From positions 65,300,600-65,364,599 of the forward strand of contig CM053276.1 of the NCBI GenBank assembly GCA_028583415.1: a stretch of 64,000 nt of DNA. Direction: 5' to 3'. Below the pieces are notes generated by a model. It saw only the letters and a program-made list of their open reading frames with translations, had not been told where the DNA came from and did not search any database. The stretch's first letter is position 1. The number at the start of each line of letters is the position of its first letter. Positions 1-11,068 of this stretch are shown piece after piece. A program made the position numbers and the translations under genes. Source of the DNA: Protea cynaroides (Eukaryota > Streptophyta > Magnoliopsida > Proteales > Proteaceae).

Positions 1-644
1 AAGAATCCATAGACCAGAAAGAAGTACAAAACTCCCTTATATCAGAATGAAGTTGGTAAAAGAAGAATCCATAGACCTGAAATCGTCCAAGAGAACTGCA
101 AGAATGTTCATATAATAAGAGAAAGGATAAAAGCTGCTCAATGAAGACAAAAGAGTTATGCAGACGTATGTCATAAAGACCTTGAATTCAAAGTTGGTGA
201 TAAAGTATTTTTGAAGATATCTTTTTTCAAGGGAATGAGAAGGCTCGACAAGAAAGGGAAGCTAAGTCCAAGATACATAGGACCAGACCATATGAGATAC
301 TTAGTAGAAATGGAGCGGTAGCATATCAGCTGGCTCTACCTCCCTCCCTCGCTGGTGTTCATGATGTATTTTATGTGTCGATGCTGAAGAAGTACATCAC
401 TGACCCATCGCATGTCCTGAAATCAGAGTCGCCATTCATTGATACAACCCTGAGTTATGAAGTTGAACCGCTGTATAGGAAGGTTCATCAGCTAAGAAAT
501 AGATCCATTGCATATATCAAGGTACAATGGAAGAACCATCCTAAGGATGAAATATCGTGGGAGAAAGAAGAAGAGATCCACGAAATATACCCTCACTTGT
601 TCAAGGAACAAGGTATGAAAATTTCAAGGACAAAATTCTTTTAA
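1..644 (+). pseudogene. Chromovirus pol 3' end: integrase C-terminus and chromodomain
   Basis: This is the C-terminal end of a Ty3/gypsy polyprotein of the Tekay/Del chromovirus type. The integrase tail (KVGDKVFLKI, then a GPYEIL-like segment and AYQLALPP) leads to HDVFYVSMLKKY. A chromodomain follows, with KVQWKNHP and SWEKEEEI matching the aromatic and acidic chromodomain core (about 130-60 nt before the stop). Chromodomains in this family help direct integration to heterochromatin. The copy is broken: TGA at 142-144 lies in frame, and a perfect 5-bp tandem duplication (gacca, 281-285 and 286-290) shifts the frame. The frame ends with TAA at 642-644, immediately before the polypurine tract, as expected. 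The element's 5' part lies outside the window. Identification is by family recognition of the translated motifs. Confidence 0.85.
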
Positions 645-656
645 GTGGGGGAGAAT
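643..656 (+). other. Polypurine tract of the chromovirus
   Basis: The purine run aagtgggggagaat sits between the pol stop codon and the TG that opens the 3' LTR. This is the standard position for plus-strand priming in reverse transcription. Confidence 0.75.
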
Positions 657-3028
657 TGTGAAATCCCCATCCAAAAATACGGGGCTAGTTTGAATTTTTT
701 ACATAATAGGTACTCCCATCAACGTGGACTTAGCATCTATATATGTGTCAGTGTGTGTCTGACTCTAGGTATGATTTAAAACACTTTACTTTCATGTATG
801 GATTACTAGTTTGAGGTTAGATGGTCGAACCAACCAACGCGTGGCCAATCTTAGCTGATTTGGGTCATGCGGTCAACCATAGCAGTTGATGAAATTGACC
901 TAGTCGACCGCCATCTGTAATCGACTACTCGATCACAAAATTGGGCCAAACCTTAGTCTATTAGTGTGGGTTTGGTTTTGATTGGTGCCTAGTCACCCCA
1001 AGTTGTCCCTAAGCATGTGGGAGCCATCTCTTGACTAGTTTGAGTGCCAATTGGCAACTCGTAAGCCTCCTTGTTCACTCTTTAACTAGTATTAGGACTC
1101 TCAAGGTAGGAGCTGCATTGAAACTCCAACTCTTGATTAACTCCCCCTAATTTGAGAACCCTAAAGGCTCTGACACATTTTGGAGAGAGAGAGAGAGACA
1201 ATTGAAGAAGGCTAAAAGAATAAGAATATGAAGAAGTAACATTGATGGTCCTCCCTCAAGTTTTTTCCTTTAGCTATAATTAACAAGCATTAAGGTAAAC
1301 TCTATATCACTCTTTCTTTACTTAGAACAACCCTCTGCTGATCTCATGAGGTAAATCCCAACCTCTTATCATGTTGGAATGATATTCCATTAGCCATTAA
1401 TGGTCAATGCTATAGAATTGCTTAAAAATGCTTAGATTTGATAAACCGATGTAAAGGAATGAATATAGATCATAATATAGGTTTGTGAGGTTGAATTATT
1501 GTTGGGAAGTAGTCATTAATGTTGTATAGACCCTTAGAGACCCTTTGGGAAAGCCCTCGACCCCATTCCATGGAGAATGGATCGAATCATGATTAGTTCG
1601 AGCTCACTGTTACAAGGCGATCGACGGGGGTGGTAAACCAAATTGGTCTGACCGACTGCCTGACTGTGATTGACTGCCTGAGTCTCAAAAAGGTATAAAA
1701 TTGGTATTCTATTTCCCAATCGTCCACTATGGACTAAGTTGACTATCCCACACCTCTGGAATGATGTAATGAACATTGTAGAATGATTGGCTTGATTAAC
1801 ATGCATCTCCAAGAGTATAAGTACATAGGGTTGTATAGTTGACATTCACTATCGATGACCATACTTGCATATAATCTATGCGAACAGGATTCTACCACAA
1901 TTAATGATTGTTACAGACCTTAAAATATATGTAAAAGAGACCCTAATAAGGTGCAAGCCTCTGGAACCAATAATGACCTAAATACCTTAACTGGTTGATG
2001 AAATTAGTTCGATCTACTACCCCATCTGATTGACCATCTCCATCGACCACCTGTTGATAGCAAGTCTGTTTTGGTTGATTCTTCAACCAATGCTCATAAA
2101 ACTTGACCAATTAACCCTAGGACATATTCTTAAGACTAATGAGGATAACTTAGATTTATTGAGAGTGTTACCAAACAATCTAATGTATTAATCATATACC
2201 AATCAACTAGGTAGTGACATGAAAAGCAAGGAAGGTACTCTGTCTACTTCAGATTAGTAGTTGCTCACTCATTTATAGGTGAGGGATTAGCTTTGTTATA
2301 TTTTCTTGTTTTCTGTGTGCATGTTGTGTTTGTGATATGATTAGATTATTGTGTGATAACATGGCATCCAATAACTGCGATATCTATTCATGCATTCTTG
2401 CATATTATTGTTGTATTGGATTGATAACATGTGGATGTTTGATAACATGATTGTATCCTAGTAGATTTGGATGGTTGGAATGGGATGGTTCATCTTGGTC
2501 AGTTAAGCTAGGATACGAGTACCTGCATTAGTAATATTCTTGGTTTACTTTTCAATATTTCGTGACTGACAACCCTTATCAATAGGGGTTTAGGTATTGG
2601 CATAGGCTTATTTATAAGGTATGACCATGGATGCACTGTTTTTTTTTTTTTTGTAGTTGGAGCAGGTAGCTGGTCATGTGTTGGTATCCTTCCTTTATTG
2701 TTTCTAGCTGAGACCTAGGGATGAGTCTGTTCTATATGCTTACCCATGAGGGATTGGGCGGTATATACCCAATGAAGTGGTTGAGGCATAGAATAACATG
2801 TCAGGATGAAGCCTATGATGAAGAATGCGGGTAGTTGCTAAGACGTAGTCTCTAGGTTGTATCTTCATTCTGTAAGTAATTTTTTATTAGGAGGCGTGGC
2901 CAAATGTGTTCATATACTTTACCCGTGCTTGAGTATTCATTATCAGTATTTAAGTGTAATGCTACTTGCGCATGCTAGTTCACAGACCAAATCACCTTAA
3001 TAATCTAATCATGCATTTGTGTGCTTGT
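657..3028 (+). mobile_element. Chromovirus 3' LTR, left part
   Basis: The LTR opens TGTGAAATCCCC right after the polypurine tract. It continues to the Tat insertion at 3029 and resumes at 17657, closing GGGGTGTGACA at 18241. The two parts sum to about 2.95 kb (the CTTGT at 3024-3028 is duplicated at 17652-17656). It contains no credible gene; open frames such as the one at 1534-1845 on the minus strand look random. A T-tract lies at 2640-2652. Its sequence layout resembles the LTR at 32.1-39.8 kb. Confidence 0.8.
3024..3028. repeat. Target site duplication, left copy (CTTGT)
   Basis: CTTGT abuts the left end of the Tat element and is repeated exactly at 17652-17656 after its right end. This shows one integration event into the chromovirus LTR. 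Confidence 0.9.
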
Positions 3029-3517
3029 TGTTTCGACAATATTTCGTATCCGAAGTCCGTGGTACTGATAGGGCCTACAAGACAAAGACAAGAGACAAGA
3101 AAGGGGCCAGCCTTATGGCCTCGGGTCCACTTCGATGCCAAAGTTAGGAATCTGTGAACAGTCAATGGGCTCGAGATCCAAGCCCACCTTTTATGTGGTG
3201 GGGCAAGAGAGAAATCCCGAGTTCAAAGTATCAGAGCGAGAATCCCAAGAATGAGTAATTAATGTTTGCATACCTGAATTCTCAGGATTTGGTCTATTTA
3301 TAGTGAATAATGTTTTTCCCGTAAATATCGATGTTTCCCTTTGTTGTATTTGATGCCTAAAATGTCCTCATAATAGCTCATAAATGACATTTTTACCCTC
3401 ACCCATTTGATTGGATTTATAGGGATGCTTTCTTGGATCTATGCGGGAATGTATACGTGGTTTGATTGAGTCTTAGGTGTCACCGTTATATTGGTGACGT
3501 GGGAGATTTTTCTAACA
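3029..3517 (-). repeat. Tat element 3' LTR
   Basis: A 489-bp LTR opening TGTTTCGACAA and closing TCTAACA on the plus strand. It aligns throughout with 17178-17651, for example at the shared segments around atccgaag, gcccaccttttatgtggtgg and ggtgacgtgggagat. Several substitutions separate the two copies, so the insertion is not recent. Confidence 0.9.
3295..3302 (-). promoter_or_regulatory. TATA box of the Tat 3' LTR
   Basis: TATAAATA on the minus strand, conserved in the other LTR at 17430-17437. Position and orientation fit the LTR promoter. Confidence 0.55.
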
Positions 3518-3734
3518 CTTGCTTTGTTGCTCTGCTGAATCTGTAAGGTTTGATTGAGCAAGTAAAAAAAAAAGAATAGAAATTCCTCCTAATCACTTAC
3601 CTTGTTACTCTACTGAATCTACAAGGTTCGATTGAGTAAAAAAAATAGCAGTTTCCCAAAGTCGACATTGGCCCCTGAAATCAGCAATGGCTGGTCTACA
3701 GGGGGTGGTCATTAAAGAAATAGTAGTGTCTTTG
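3518..3734. other. 3' terminal untranslated segment of the Tat element with a short duplication
   Basis: Non-coding stretch inside the 3' LTR. A ~50-bp block (cttgctttgttgctctgctgaatc at 3518 onward) recurs with changes from about 3598, each copy followed by an A-rich run. On the minus strand the purine-rich sequence beside the LTR is the probable polypurine tract. Confidence 0.45.
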
Positions 3735-5085
3735 AAGTTGTCCCATGTGTAGGGCCGATGTGGATGGTGCGACCATGCCACATCGGTCTATTTCAGAATG
3801 TTGACTGATGTGAGGGGGGTCGATGCAAGGGAGGCAGATGTGAGCGGCGCGGCCATGTCACATCGATCTATGTTGGAATGTTGGTCGATGTGTAAAAGGG
3901 GGACCGTTGTGGGTGGCGCGGCCAATGCACATCCGTTACATTGAAAATTTTGACCGATGTATGTCACGGGATGTGAATGTGACCCATGTCTCCATAATTG
4001 CTTGAATGGGGACCGATGTGGGCAATGCAGCCAATACACATTGATCATATTACAAATCTTAACAGATGTGGGTTACGAGATTCGCACGTGACCCGTGTCT
4101 CCATAATTGCTAGAATGGGGACCGATGTGGGCAATGCAGCCAATACACATTGATCATCTTGCAAATCTTAACAGATGTGGGTTACGGGATTCGCACGTGA
4201 CCCGTGTCTCCATAATTGCTAGAATGGGGACCGATGTGGGCAGCGCGGTCAATACACATTGGTCATCTTGAAAATCTTGACCGACGTGGGTCATGAAATT
4301 TGCACGTGCCCCTCGTCTTCAGAATAGGGACCGATGTAATGGGGCCGATGTGGGGGACGTGGCCAATGCACATCGGTCACTTTAAAAATTTGACCAATGT
4401 GGGTCACAGGATGTGCACGTGACCCATGTCTCCATAATTGCTTGAATGGGGACCGATGTGGGCGGCACGACCAATACACTTCGGTCATCTTAGAAATCTT
4501 GACCGATGTGGGTCATGGGATTCGCACGTGACCCATGTCTCCATAATTGCTTAAATGGGGACCGATGTGGGTGGTGCTGCCAATACACATCAGCCATCTT
4601 GGAAATCTTGATCGTTGTGGGTCACGGGATTTGTACGTGCCCTTTGTCTTCGGAATGGGGACCGATGTGATGGAGCCAATATGGACGGCATAGCTAGTGC
4701 ACATCGGTCACTTTGAAAATTTTGACCAATGTGGGTCACGAGATGTGCACGTAACGCAAGTCTCCATAATTATTTGAATGGGGACTGATGTGATGTGGGC
4801 GACGCGGGCAATACACATTGGTCATCTTGAAAAATTTGACCGATGCGGGTCACAGGATTTGCATGTGACCCATGTCTCCATAACTGCTTGAATGGGGACT
4901 GATGTAGGCGGTGTGGCCAATACGCATCAGTCATTTTTTGGAAATCTTGACCGATGTGGGTCATAGGATTTGTACGTGACCCTCATATTCTGAATGGGAG
5001 CCGATGTGGGTGGCGCGGCCAATACACATCGGTCATCTTGGAAATCTTGTTTGATGTGGGTCACAAGATTCGCACGTGATTTAAT
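3735..5085. repeat. Tandem array, about 109-bp unit, ~12 degenerate copies
   Basis: The marker gaccgatgtggg recurs at 4011, 4120, 4229, ~4343, 4451 and 4560 with near-constant 109-bp spacing; units of about 100-115 bp also occur to 5000. Each unit has a segment like gacccatgtctccataattg. CACGTG lies at 4085, 4194, 4303, 4416, 4525 and 5073. Minus-strand open frames here only reflect the repeat. The array lies in the 3' region of the Tat element, a known site of satellite birth in Ogre/Tat elements. Confidence 0.85.
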
Positions 5086-5336
5086 TGTGGAGTTCATCTT
5101 GGACTCGTGTTTTGGCGGGTTTGGGTTGAATTGTATGGATACGTAAGGCAGGGCCCGATTGATGGACCCAAAGTTCAGCGTCGTTAATTAATGTTGTTAG
5201 GTATTGGCCTTATGGATATGTGCCATGTGGATGCATGCTTCTTCATCCCCAAAGCTGCCCTTTGATGTCTTATAAATACTTGAGGTGGGTTTCTTTTTAC
5301 CCTTGCTTTGAAGTTTGAAGGGCTAGGACAGAGGGC
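5086..5336. other. Spacer with possible promoter upstream of the antisense gene
   Basis: A 250-bp segment between the 109-bp array and the plus-strand antisense gene. It contains cttataaatacttgag near 5270, a plausible TATA box about 65 bp before the first ATG at 5337. Confidence 0.4.
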
Positions 5337-7971
5337 ATGGCATCAGTATTTTCTCGGAGTATTTGTCGACATCAGCTCGAGCTATCCGTAGACTTTATCA
5401 GTAAGTTTCATTTCCTCATACTTTATCTTGTAATTTTTCTCAGAGTATTTGTCAACATGGAGATAAATGTGTTAACAGTCGATGCAGAAGGGCCTGAGTT
5501 GAAGTTTGCTTCATCTAGCAGTGGGTCGACGTCCTCCAACAGTGGGTTTAGTGATAGTATGTCATCCTCTGAGAAAGGATCTGGAGGCCGTATATCCGAG
5601 GGTGGGCCCGAGGTTGAACTAAGAACTGAACCATCCGATGAGCGAACCTCTGTCTCCTCCCTGAGAGACACAGGACAGGAGTAGGCAACTGGTGTATCCA
5701 CCCATGGCTTAGGATCCGAGGTGATCTACGAGGCCAGGGAAGGAGCCGACCCTTCTCCTAAATTTGATGCATGGGAGGAAGTTTGCTATCTCACCATGGC
5801 CAAATTCTCTAGACTTCACGAAAGGTACCAAATACCCTTTGATGCTGAGATCCGGATGCCTGAGTCAGGTGAGAGGGCCTGTTAAAATCACGAGTAGGAG
5901 TTGTGTGTGAACTTAGAGATTTTCAAGGCTGGCTTATGCATCCCAATACTGTGGCTGGTGGCCAACATCATTGGGTACTACAAGGTTGTGCCGATCCAGC
6001 TGATGCCAAACTCCTAGAAGGACATGATGGCCTTCATCGTGTATTTTTAAAAACTAGGGCAGAAGCCCACCTTGAATATGTTTAGGGACATGTTCACTTT
6101 CAATGACTATTGTAAGTCGAGGTGGTACTATTTTTCCAAGAAGCCTGAGTATGGGGACGTCCTAACGGACAAGCCCACATCTATCAAGTTATGGAAGAAT
6201 AAATTCTTCTATATCAGCGGCAAGAAGGTCGTATTGGCAAATATTTGGGCTAAATTGGACGCCGAATCTCTTAATACCGATTTATACCACTCCAGCCGTT
6301 TGAGTCCGAGATGTTGCAACGTGCCCGACGATTTGAAGGGACCCCAGTTCGCGTTGTGGATCTGAGAAACCCTTTCTTTTTACATGAACACAAGCTTTGT
6401 GAGTATTTCATGTTATTCTTTTCCTATTCGAGCGCTATCCAATGGCTGATTTTGTCTTTGCTTGCTATAGTGATGCTATCGAAGGAGTATTTGCTAGAGT
6501 TGCGTCGGAAGGAAGCGGCCAAGGAGCGTGAGGCCGAAGAGAAAAGACTGAAGGCCGAGCAGGAAAAGAAGAGGCTTCAAGAGAGGCGGAGGGTCGAGGG
6601 TGAGCCCTCAAGGAAGACCTTGAAGAGACCACGTAGGACATCTCCTGACTCAACTCTTGCTGATGCGGCCCCCATCTATGCCATGCCCCTGATTCCTCAG
6701 TACCTTGTTCTTGACTTTTCAGGAAAGGGGACCAATGTAGTGAATCCGAGGTTGTAGTTGCCCTTGCTGAGTCTACTGGTACCGAGGTAGAGCAACATCC
6801 TACCCCTCAACCATCACAACAACATTCTACTCCTCAATCATCCCAGCCGAGGGAGTACCTGTCAATGGGGGGCGATATGAGCCATATCTGGTAGATTCCA
6901 CTTATGGGCCCTTTGCCAAGGAAGAAGACTAGTGATGAGTAGGTCTTCTGCCTGGACTGGACTTTGACCAAGGATGACACAACGATGGGCGACATCCGTG
7001 TGGCACATGAGTTGATGAAGGGAGCCATCCTCCCTTGTGACTGGGAGTTGGTGTCCGAGTTGCCCACTCCATCCCTGATATCGGGCACGGATACCCTGGC
7101 CGCTGGGGTGAGTTACTATTTTTGTTGCCGCTTTTTGTATGAATTTGTGTTTGACATCGATGTATAATAATTCTGCCTTTGAACCCCCCCATTTTTTGAC
7201 AGCTCGGGGTGTATATGGAGAATTTGAAGCAGCATGCGGAGAAAATGGCAAAGGACTTGGGTGAGATGGACCAGAAGCTACATCGGGTGGAGGAGCACCA
7301 AGATGATGCTCGGGCACAGCTTCATGCCAAGGAGCAAGAGATCAGCTCTATGGTAGCTGATAGCGTTCAGCTTCGATTTGAGGTGGAAGCTTTGCAAAAG
7401 GAAAAGGCCAATCGACAGGAGGCGGATAGGCAGACCCGAGCACGCATCGCAAAATTAAAGTCTGTTAGTGAGACCTCTCGGGCTCATGCGACCAAGTACA
7501 AAGATGCCTTCTACTAGGCCAGATCTATTACTATTGAGGCCGTTCGTCTGTACCAAAAATCTATGGCTTTTAAGGAACTAGTGGGGAAGCATTTGCTATA
7601 TAGCTTTACCCAGGGTGCCGAGTAGCTGAAGGAGTATGTGGATGAGAGGGTCCTAGGGGTAGACTACTCTTAGGCCGAGTGTCTGAAACCAATAAAGGTT
7701 TCGCTGAAAGTGGTGGAAAATGATGATCTAGAGATTTTGTGACAACTTGGACAAGTGTTCGAAGGGGAGGATCCTCCCTCATCTCCTAACGCTTAGGCAG
7801 ATTCTCCTGCCATATGTCCGGCTTCAGGAGAGGGTGTCTCCTTCCACATCACGGATCGGTATTTCTCACACCACAGGGCTTCCTATTACCCCTGGCAGTT
7901 CTTTCCCCCATGATGGTGCTGCTTCTGGTAGCGGTGGCGGGTTGGATCAAGAAGGAGATGGTGGCCACTGA
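5337..7971 (+). pseudogene. Antisense gene of the Tat element, PF04195-like protein with coiled coil
   Basis: This plus-strand gene runs opposite to gag-pol. A Ser/Gly/Glu-rich N-terminus (ATG 5337) leads to a domain resembling the 'putative gypsy type transposon' family PF04195. Visible segments are KAGLCIPILWLVANIIGYYK, VPIQLMPNS, MFRDMFTFNDYCKSRWYYF and KLWKNKFFYISG (about 5910-6210). An acidic/basic helical region (EKRLKAEQEKKRLQERRR, 6540-6600) and a coiled coil (7209-7517) follow. Intron-like gaps have GT/AG borders: ~6399-6470 (gtgagt...gctatag) and ~7108-7202 (gtgagt...ttgacag). Stops at 5682, 5883, 5895, 6015 and 6048 and a frameshift near 6290 make it a pseudogene. Tat/Ogre elements are known to carry such extra frames; their role is unknown. 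The 3' limit is uncertain. Confidence 0.65.
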
Positions 7972-8172
7972 CTTTGTATTTTCTCTTTTTTTTATCTCCC
8001 TTTTTTAAAGTATTACAGGGCGCCCTCAGGTTAGTTTTTGTAAAAGGGGCCTTGCTCTGAACTTTGTAAAAAATTTAAAATATGTATGGGATTGTCTTTT
8101 CTTTTGCTGACTGCAATTTTTATTGAAGTTGGTCATGTGTAAGAGTTTATCGGCCCATATTGCATCTTCCCT
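7972..8172. other. Non-coding spacer between antisense gene and 77-bp array
   Basis: AT-rich stretch (tttgtaaaaaatttaaaatatg near 8061) with no reading frame of note. It could be the 3' untranslated end of the antisense gene. Confidence 0.4.
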
Positions 8173-8640
8173 ACTCGGCCAAATGTGTTTGCATAGAAGA
8201 CTCATTTGGCTGAATGAGACTTATCACATTGCATTTGGTGGAGCTTTGATTTACCCTCCTCCGCCAAGTGTGTTTTTGAAGTGAACTTATTTGGCCATAT
8301 GGGTCACTTTAAATGTTTGAGCTTGATCAACCCTCCTAGGCCAAAGATGTTTTCGAAGTGAACTCTTTTGGCCGTATGGGTTACTTTATATGTTAGAGCT
8401 CGATCTACCCTCCTCGGCTAAAGGTGTTTTTGAAGTAAACTCATTTGGCCATATAGGTCACTTTGTATGTTGGAGCTCAATCTACCCTCCTAGGCCAAAG
8501 GCCTTCTCTAAGTGAACTATTTTGGCCGTATGGGTTACTTTATGTGTTAGAGCTCAATCTACCCTCTTAGGCCAAAGGTGTTCTAGAAGTGAACTCAGTT
8601 GGCCGTATGGATCACTTTATAATGGTGGAGAAGACGCAAT
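8173..8640. repeat. Tandem array, 77-bp unit, six copies
   Basis: The unit marker cctaggccaaagg or a variant falls at 8173, 8258, 8335, 8412, 8489 and 8566. The last four intervals are exactly 77 bp and the first is 85. Each unit carries agtgaactcatttggccgtatggg-type sequence (split here by variants) and agagctcgatcta. It sits just downstream of integrase on the element's own strand. Confidence 0.9.
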
Positions 8641-8699
8641 GATGGAAATGTAGAAAATTCTCATTGACTGTAGTCATTTCATTTTGTCAAAAAGAGTTG

Positions 8700-9830
8700 T
8701 ACAGGCTATAGTATGCCACTTGATTATGCAAAAGTTACTGGCAGAAACGGCTAGGATGCTCTGCATTCCAAGCATGAGGTAGGGTCTTGCCCTCCATGTC
8801 CTCAAGATAATAGGCACTACTTTGGAGTTTTTACGTCACCCTGTATGGCCCTTCCCAGTTGGGAGCCAGCTTACCCTGGTTGGTGGGTCTGAAGCAAGGG
8901 TGCTGTGGAGTACCAGGTCATCGACATGAAACGTCCATACGCAGACACGTTTGTTGTAGTGCTAAGTTATCATCTACTGCTGGGCTATTATTTTTATCTG
9001 TGCCTGGTCCTGAACCCCTTCGAGCAGATCTAGGTTTGCCCATAGGCCTTCATCATTGGTTGTTGGATCATAGTATGTCACCCTATGGGATGGTACACGA
9101 ACCTCAAGGGGGATTACAGCATCTGTTTCGAATGCTAACATAAAAGGTGACTCGTTTGTGGCAGCCTTGGGAGTGGTGCAGTCTTCCCATAAAATGTGTG
9201 GTAGCTCATCCAACCATCGTCCATTGGCTCTTTCCAAGCGTTACTTAATTCCTTGGATGAGGATTTTGTTGGTGGACTCGATTTTTCTGTTGGTCTAGAG
9301 GTGCTTGACCACACCGTGCCTGTGGTCAATGTTGTTTTCTGAGCAAAATTCGATAAAGGCCTTGTTGGTGAATTGTGTGCCATTATTAGTGATCAATATG
9401 TGGGGGATGCCGTAGCGATAGACGACTGACTTTTTGAAGAATTCCCAGATTATACTCTCAGGGATGCTTAATACTACCTCGGCCTCAGCCCATTTTGTGA
9501 AGTAATCCACTACTACAATGATGTACTTCCACTGATATCGTGTTGGTGGGAAAGGTCCCATGATATCCATACCCCATGTGGCAAATGGGATAGGTGAGGG
9601 ATCGGCCTTAAAGGTGCTGCAGGGAGGTGAGGGACTGGGGCATACAGTTGGCATTTCTCACACTTCTTGACATAATCCAGGCATTCTTCTAGTATCTTAG
9701 GCCAGTAGTACCCCTACCTAAGGATCTTTTGTGCTAGGGCCCGACCACCTAGGTGTGAGCCGTAGATACCCTCGTGTACATTCTTTACTGCTAAGGCTGC
9801 CTCGAAGGGTCAGAGACACTTAAGCAATAG
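8700..9830 (-). pseudogene. Tat element integrase (decayed)
   Basis: Minus-strand integrase, read in several frames. A zinc-binding region (CLDYVKKCEKCQLYAP) lies near 9700. The core has WGMDIMGPFP, IIVVVDYFTKWAEAE, FKKSVVYRYGIPHI and ITNNGTQF (9654-9360). The GMD aspartate is present, but the second catalytic aspartate, normally in a TDNG context, reads N here. The frame shifts near 9300; ANGRWLDELPHILWEDCTTPK and ESPFMLAFETDAVIP continue in another frame (9237-8974), with a decayed C-terminal tail to about 8700. The enzyme would be inactive. Confidence 0.8.
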
Positions 9831-11063
9831 GAAGGTGAAGGATTTCTTGTACAAGATACCCTGGTCCAATACGTAGTGCATTGACTTCGACAGGATTCTT
9901 TGGGTTTCTGCTTTTTCATCTGGGAGCACTCCGCTTTCCAAGTATGAGCGGATTGGGTCTATCCACGAGGGTTCCACCTCAGCGAGTAGTACTATGTTCG
10001 TGCTTGGGTCAACACTTGACTTGACCAAAGTTTCAATGTAAACTGAATGGCTCAGATCGGACAGGTATGACGTTTCTAGCTTAGAGAGTGCATCAGCCTA
10101 TGTGTTTTGATCCCTCGAGACATGCCTTAGGGCAAAACTGTCAAAAGTTGATGTCATTTTCCTTACCTTGGTTAAGTGGGCTATCATATTGGCCTTACAT
10201 GCTTCGTACTCCCCGTTGACGTGCTTGACTACCAATTGTGAGTCACTGGATGCATCGATCCTTCTGGCATAGACGGCTTTGGCCAACTGCAAACCAGCGA
10301 GGAGTGCCTTATATTTTGCTGCATTGTTTGAAGCACAAAATTTGAATCGTAAAGCATACTGGATTTGAAAACCCTCGAGGCTTGTTAGGATGAGGCCGGC
10401 GCCACAGTGGCCTTTGTTGGAGGCTCCATCTATGAACATGGTCCATTGGGGCTGGGGTGCCTCAAGTGCAGCTAGTATGTCTTTCGTCTTCAGGTTCCTT
10501 CGGGAGTGATGACTCTATCAAGAAATCTGCCAAAGCCTGTGCCTTGATAGCTATCCGAGGCCCATACATGATGTCGAATTCCCCCAGCTGGATGGCTTAA
10601 TTGATGACTCGCCCCAATACCTCTGGCTTGGTGAGAATCTTCTTCAACTGTTGGTCTGTAAAAACAACTATGGAGTGTGCTTGAAAATAAGGACGGAGTT
10701 TCCTTGCCGCCATAACAAGAGCTAGGGCAACTTTCTCGATGAATTTATACCAAGTTTTGGCATCTAGTAGTACCTTGCTTACGTAGTATATCGGTCTCTA
10801 TGCATTGTCGGCCTCCTTGGTGAGGATAGCACTGACGGCTCATGTGGATACAGCCAGGTACAGCTGGAGTATGTCGCCTGTCTCGGGCTTGGTGAGCAGG
10901 GGTGGGGATGCTAGTTATGCTTTCAGCTCCTTGAAGGCCTTCTTGCATTCATCTGTCCATTCGAACATTTTATTTCCTTTCAAAGTTTGAAAAAATGGTA
11001 GGCACTTGTCGGTGGATCTGGACATGAATCTGCTTAGCGCAGTAATTTTTCTTGTCAGCTCTT
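9831..11063 (-). pseudogene. Tat element RNase H regions
   Basis: Minus-strand continuation of pol downstream of RT. From right to left it shows the RT connection (LTRKITALSRFMSRSTDKC), an RT-linked RNase H segment (FTDQQLKKIL, near 10650) and a second RNase H: MFIDGASNKGHCGAGLIL, ASNNAAKYKALLAGLQLAK and DASSDSQLVVKHVNGEYEA (10439-10200). Two RNase H-like domains in tandem fit the Tat lineage. Stops and an internal frame change mark it as dead. The linker to integrase (EPSWIDPIRSYLESGVLP, near 9960) is typical of the family. Confidence 0.8.
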
Positions 11064-11068
11064 GCACG
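11064..11068. repeat. TSD of solo LTR 1, left (GCACG)
   Basis: GCACG directly precedes the TG of the solo LTR and recurs exactly at 13342-13346 after it. Confidence 0.9.

Noticed and set aside
3788..4964. Series of minus-strand frames with shared peptides such as SPFKQLWRHGS
   Set aside because: They are translations of the 109-bp tandem repeat. The unit is not a multiple of three, so frames change between units.
3735..8640. Regularly spaced direct repeats that could suggest a CRISPR array
   Set aside because: Units are contiguous tandem copies with no unique spacers, in a plant retroelement.
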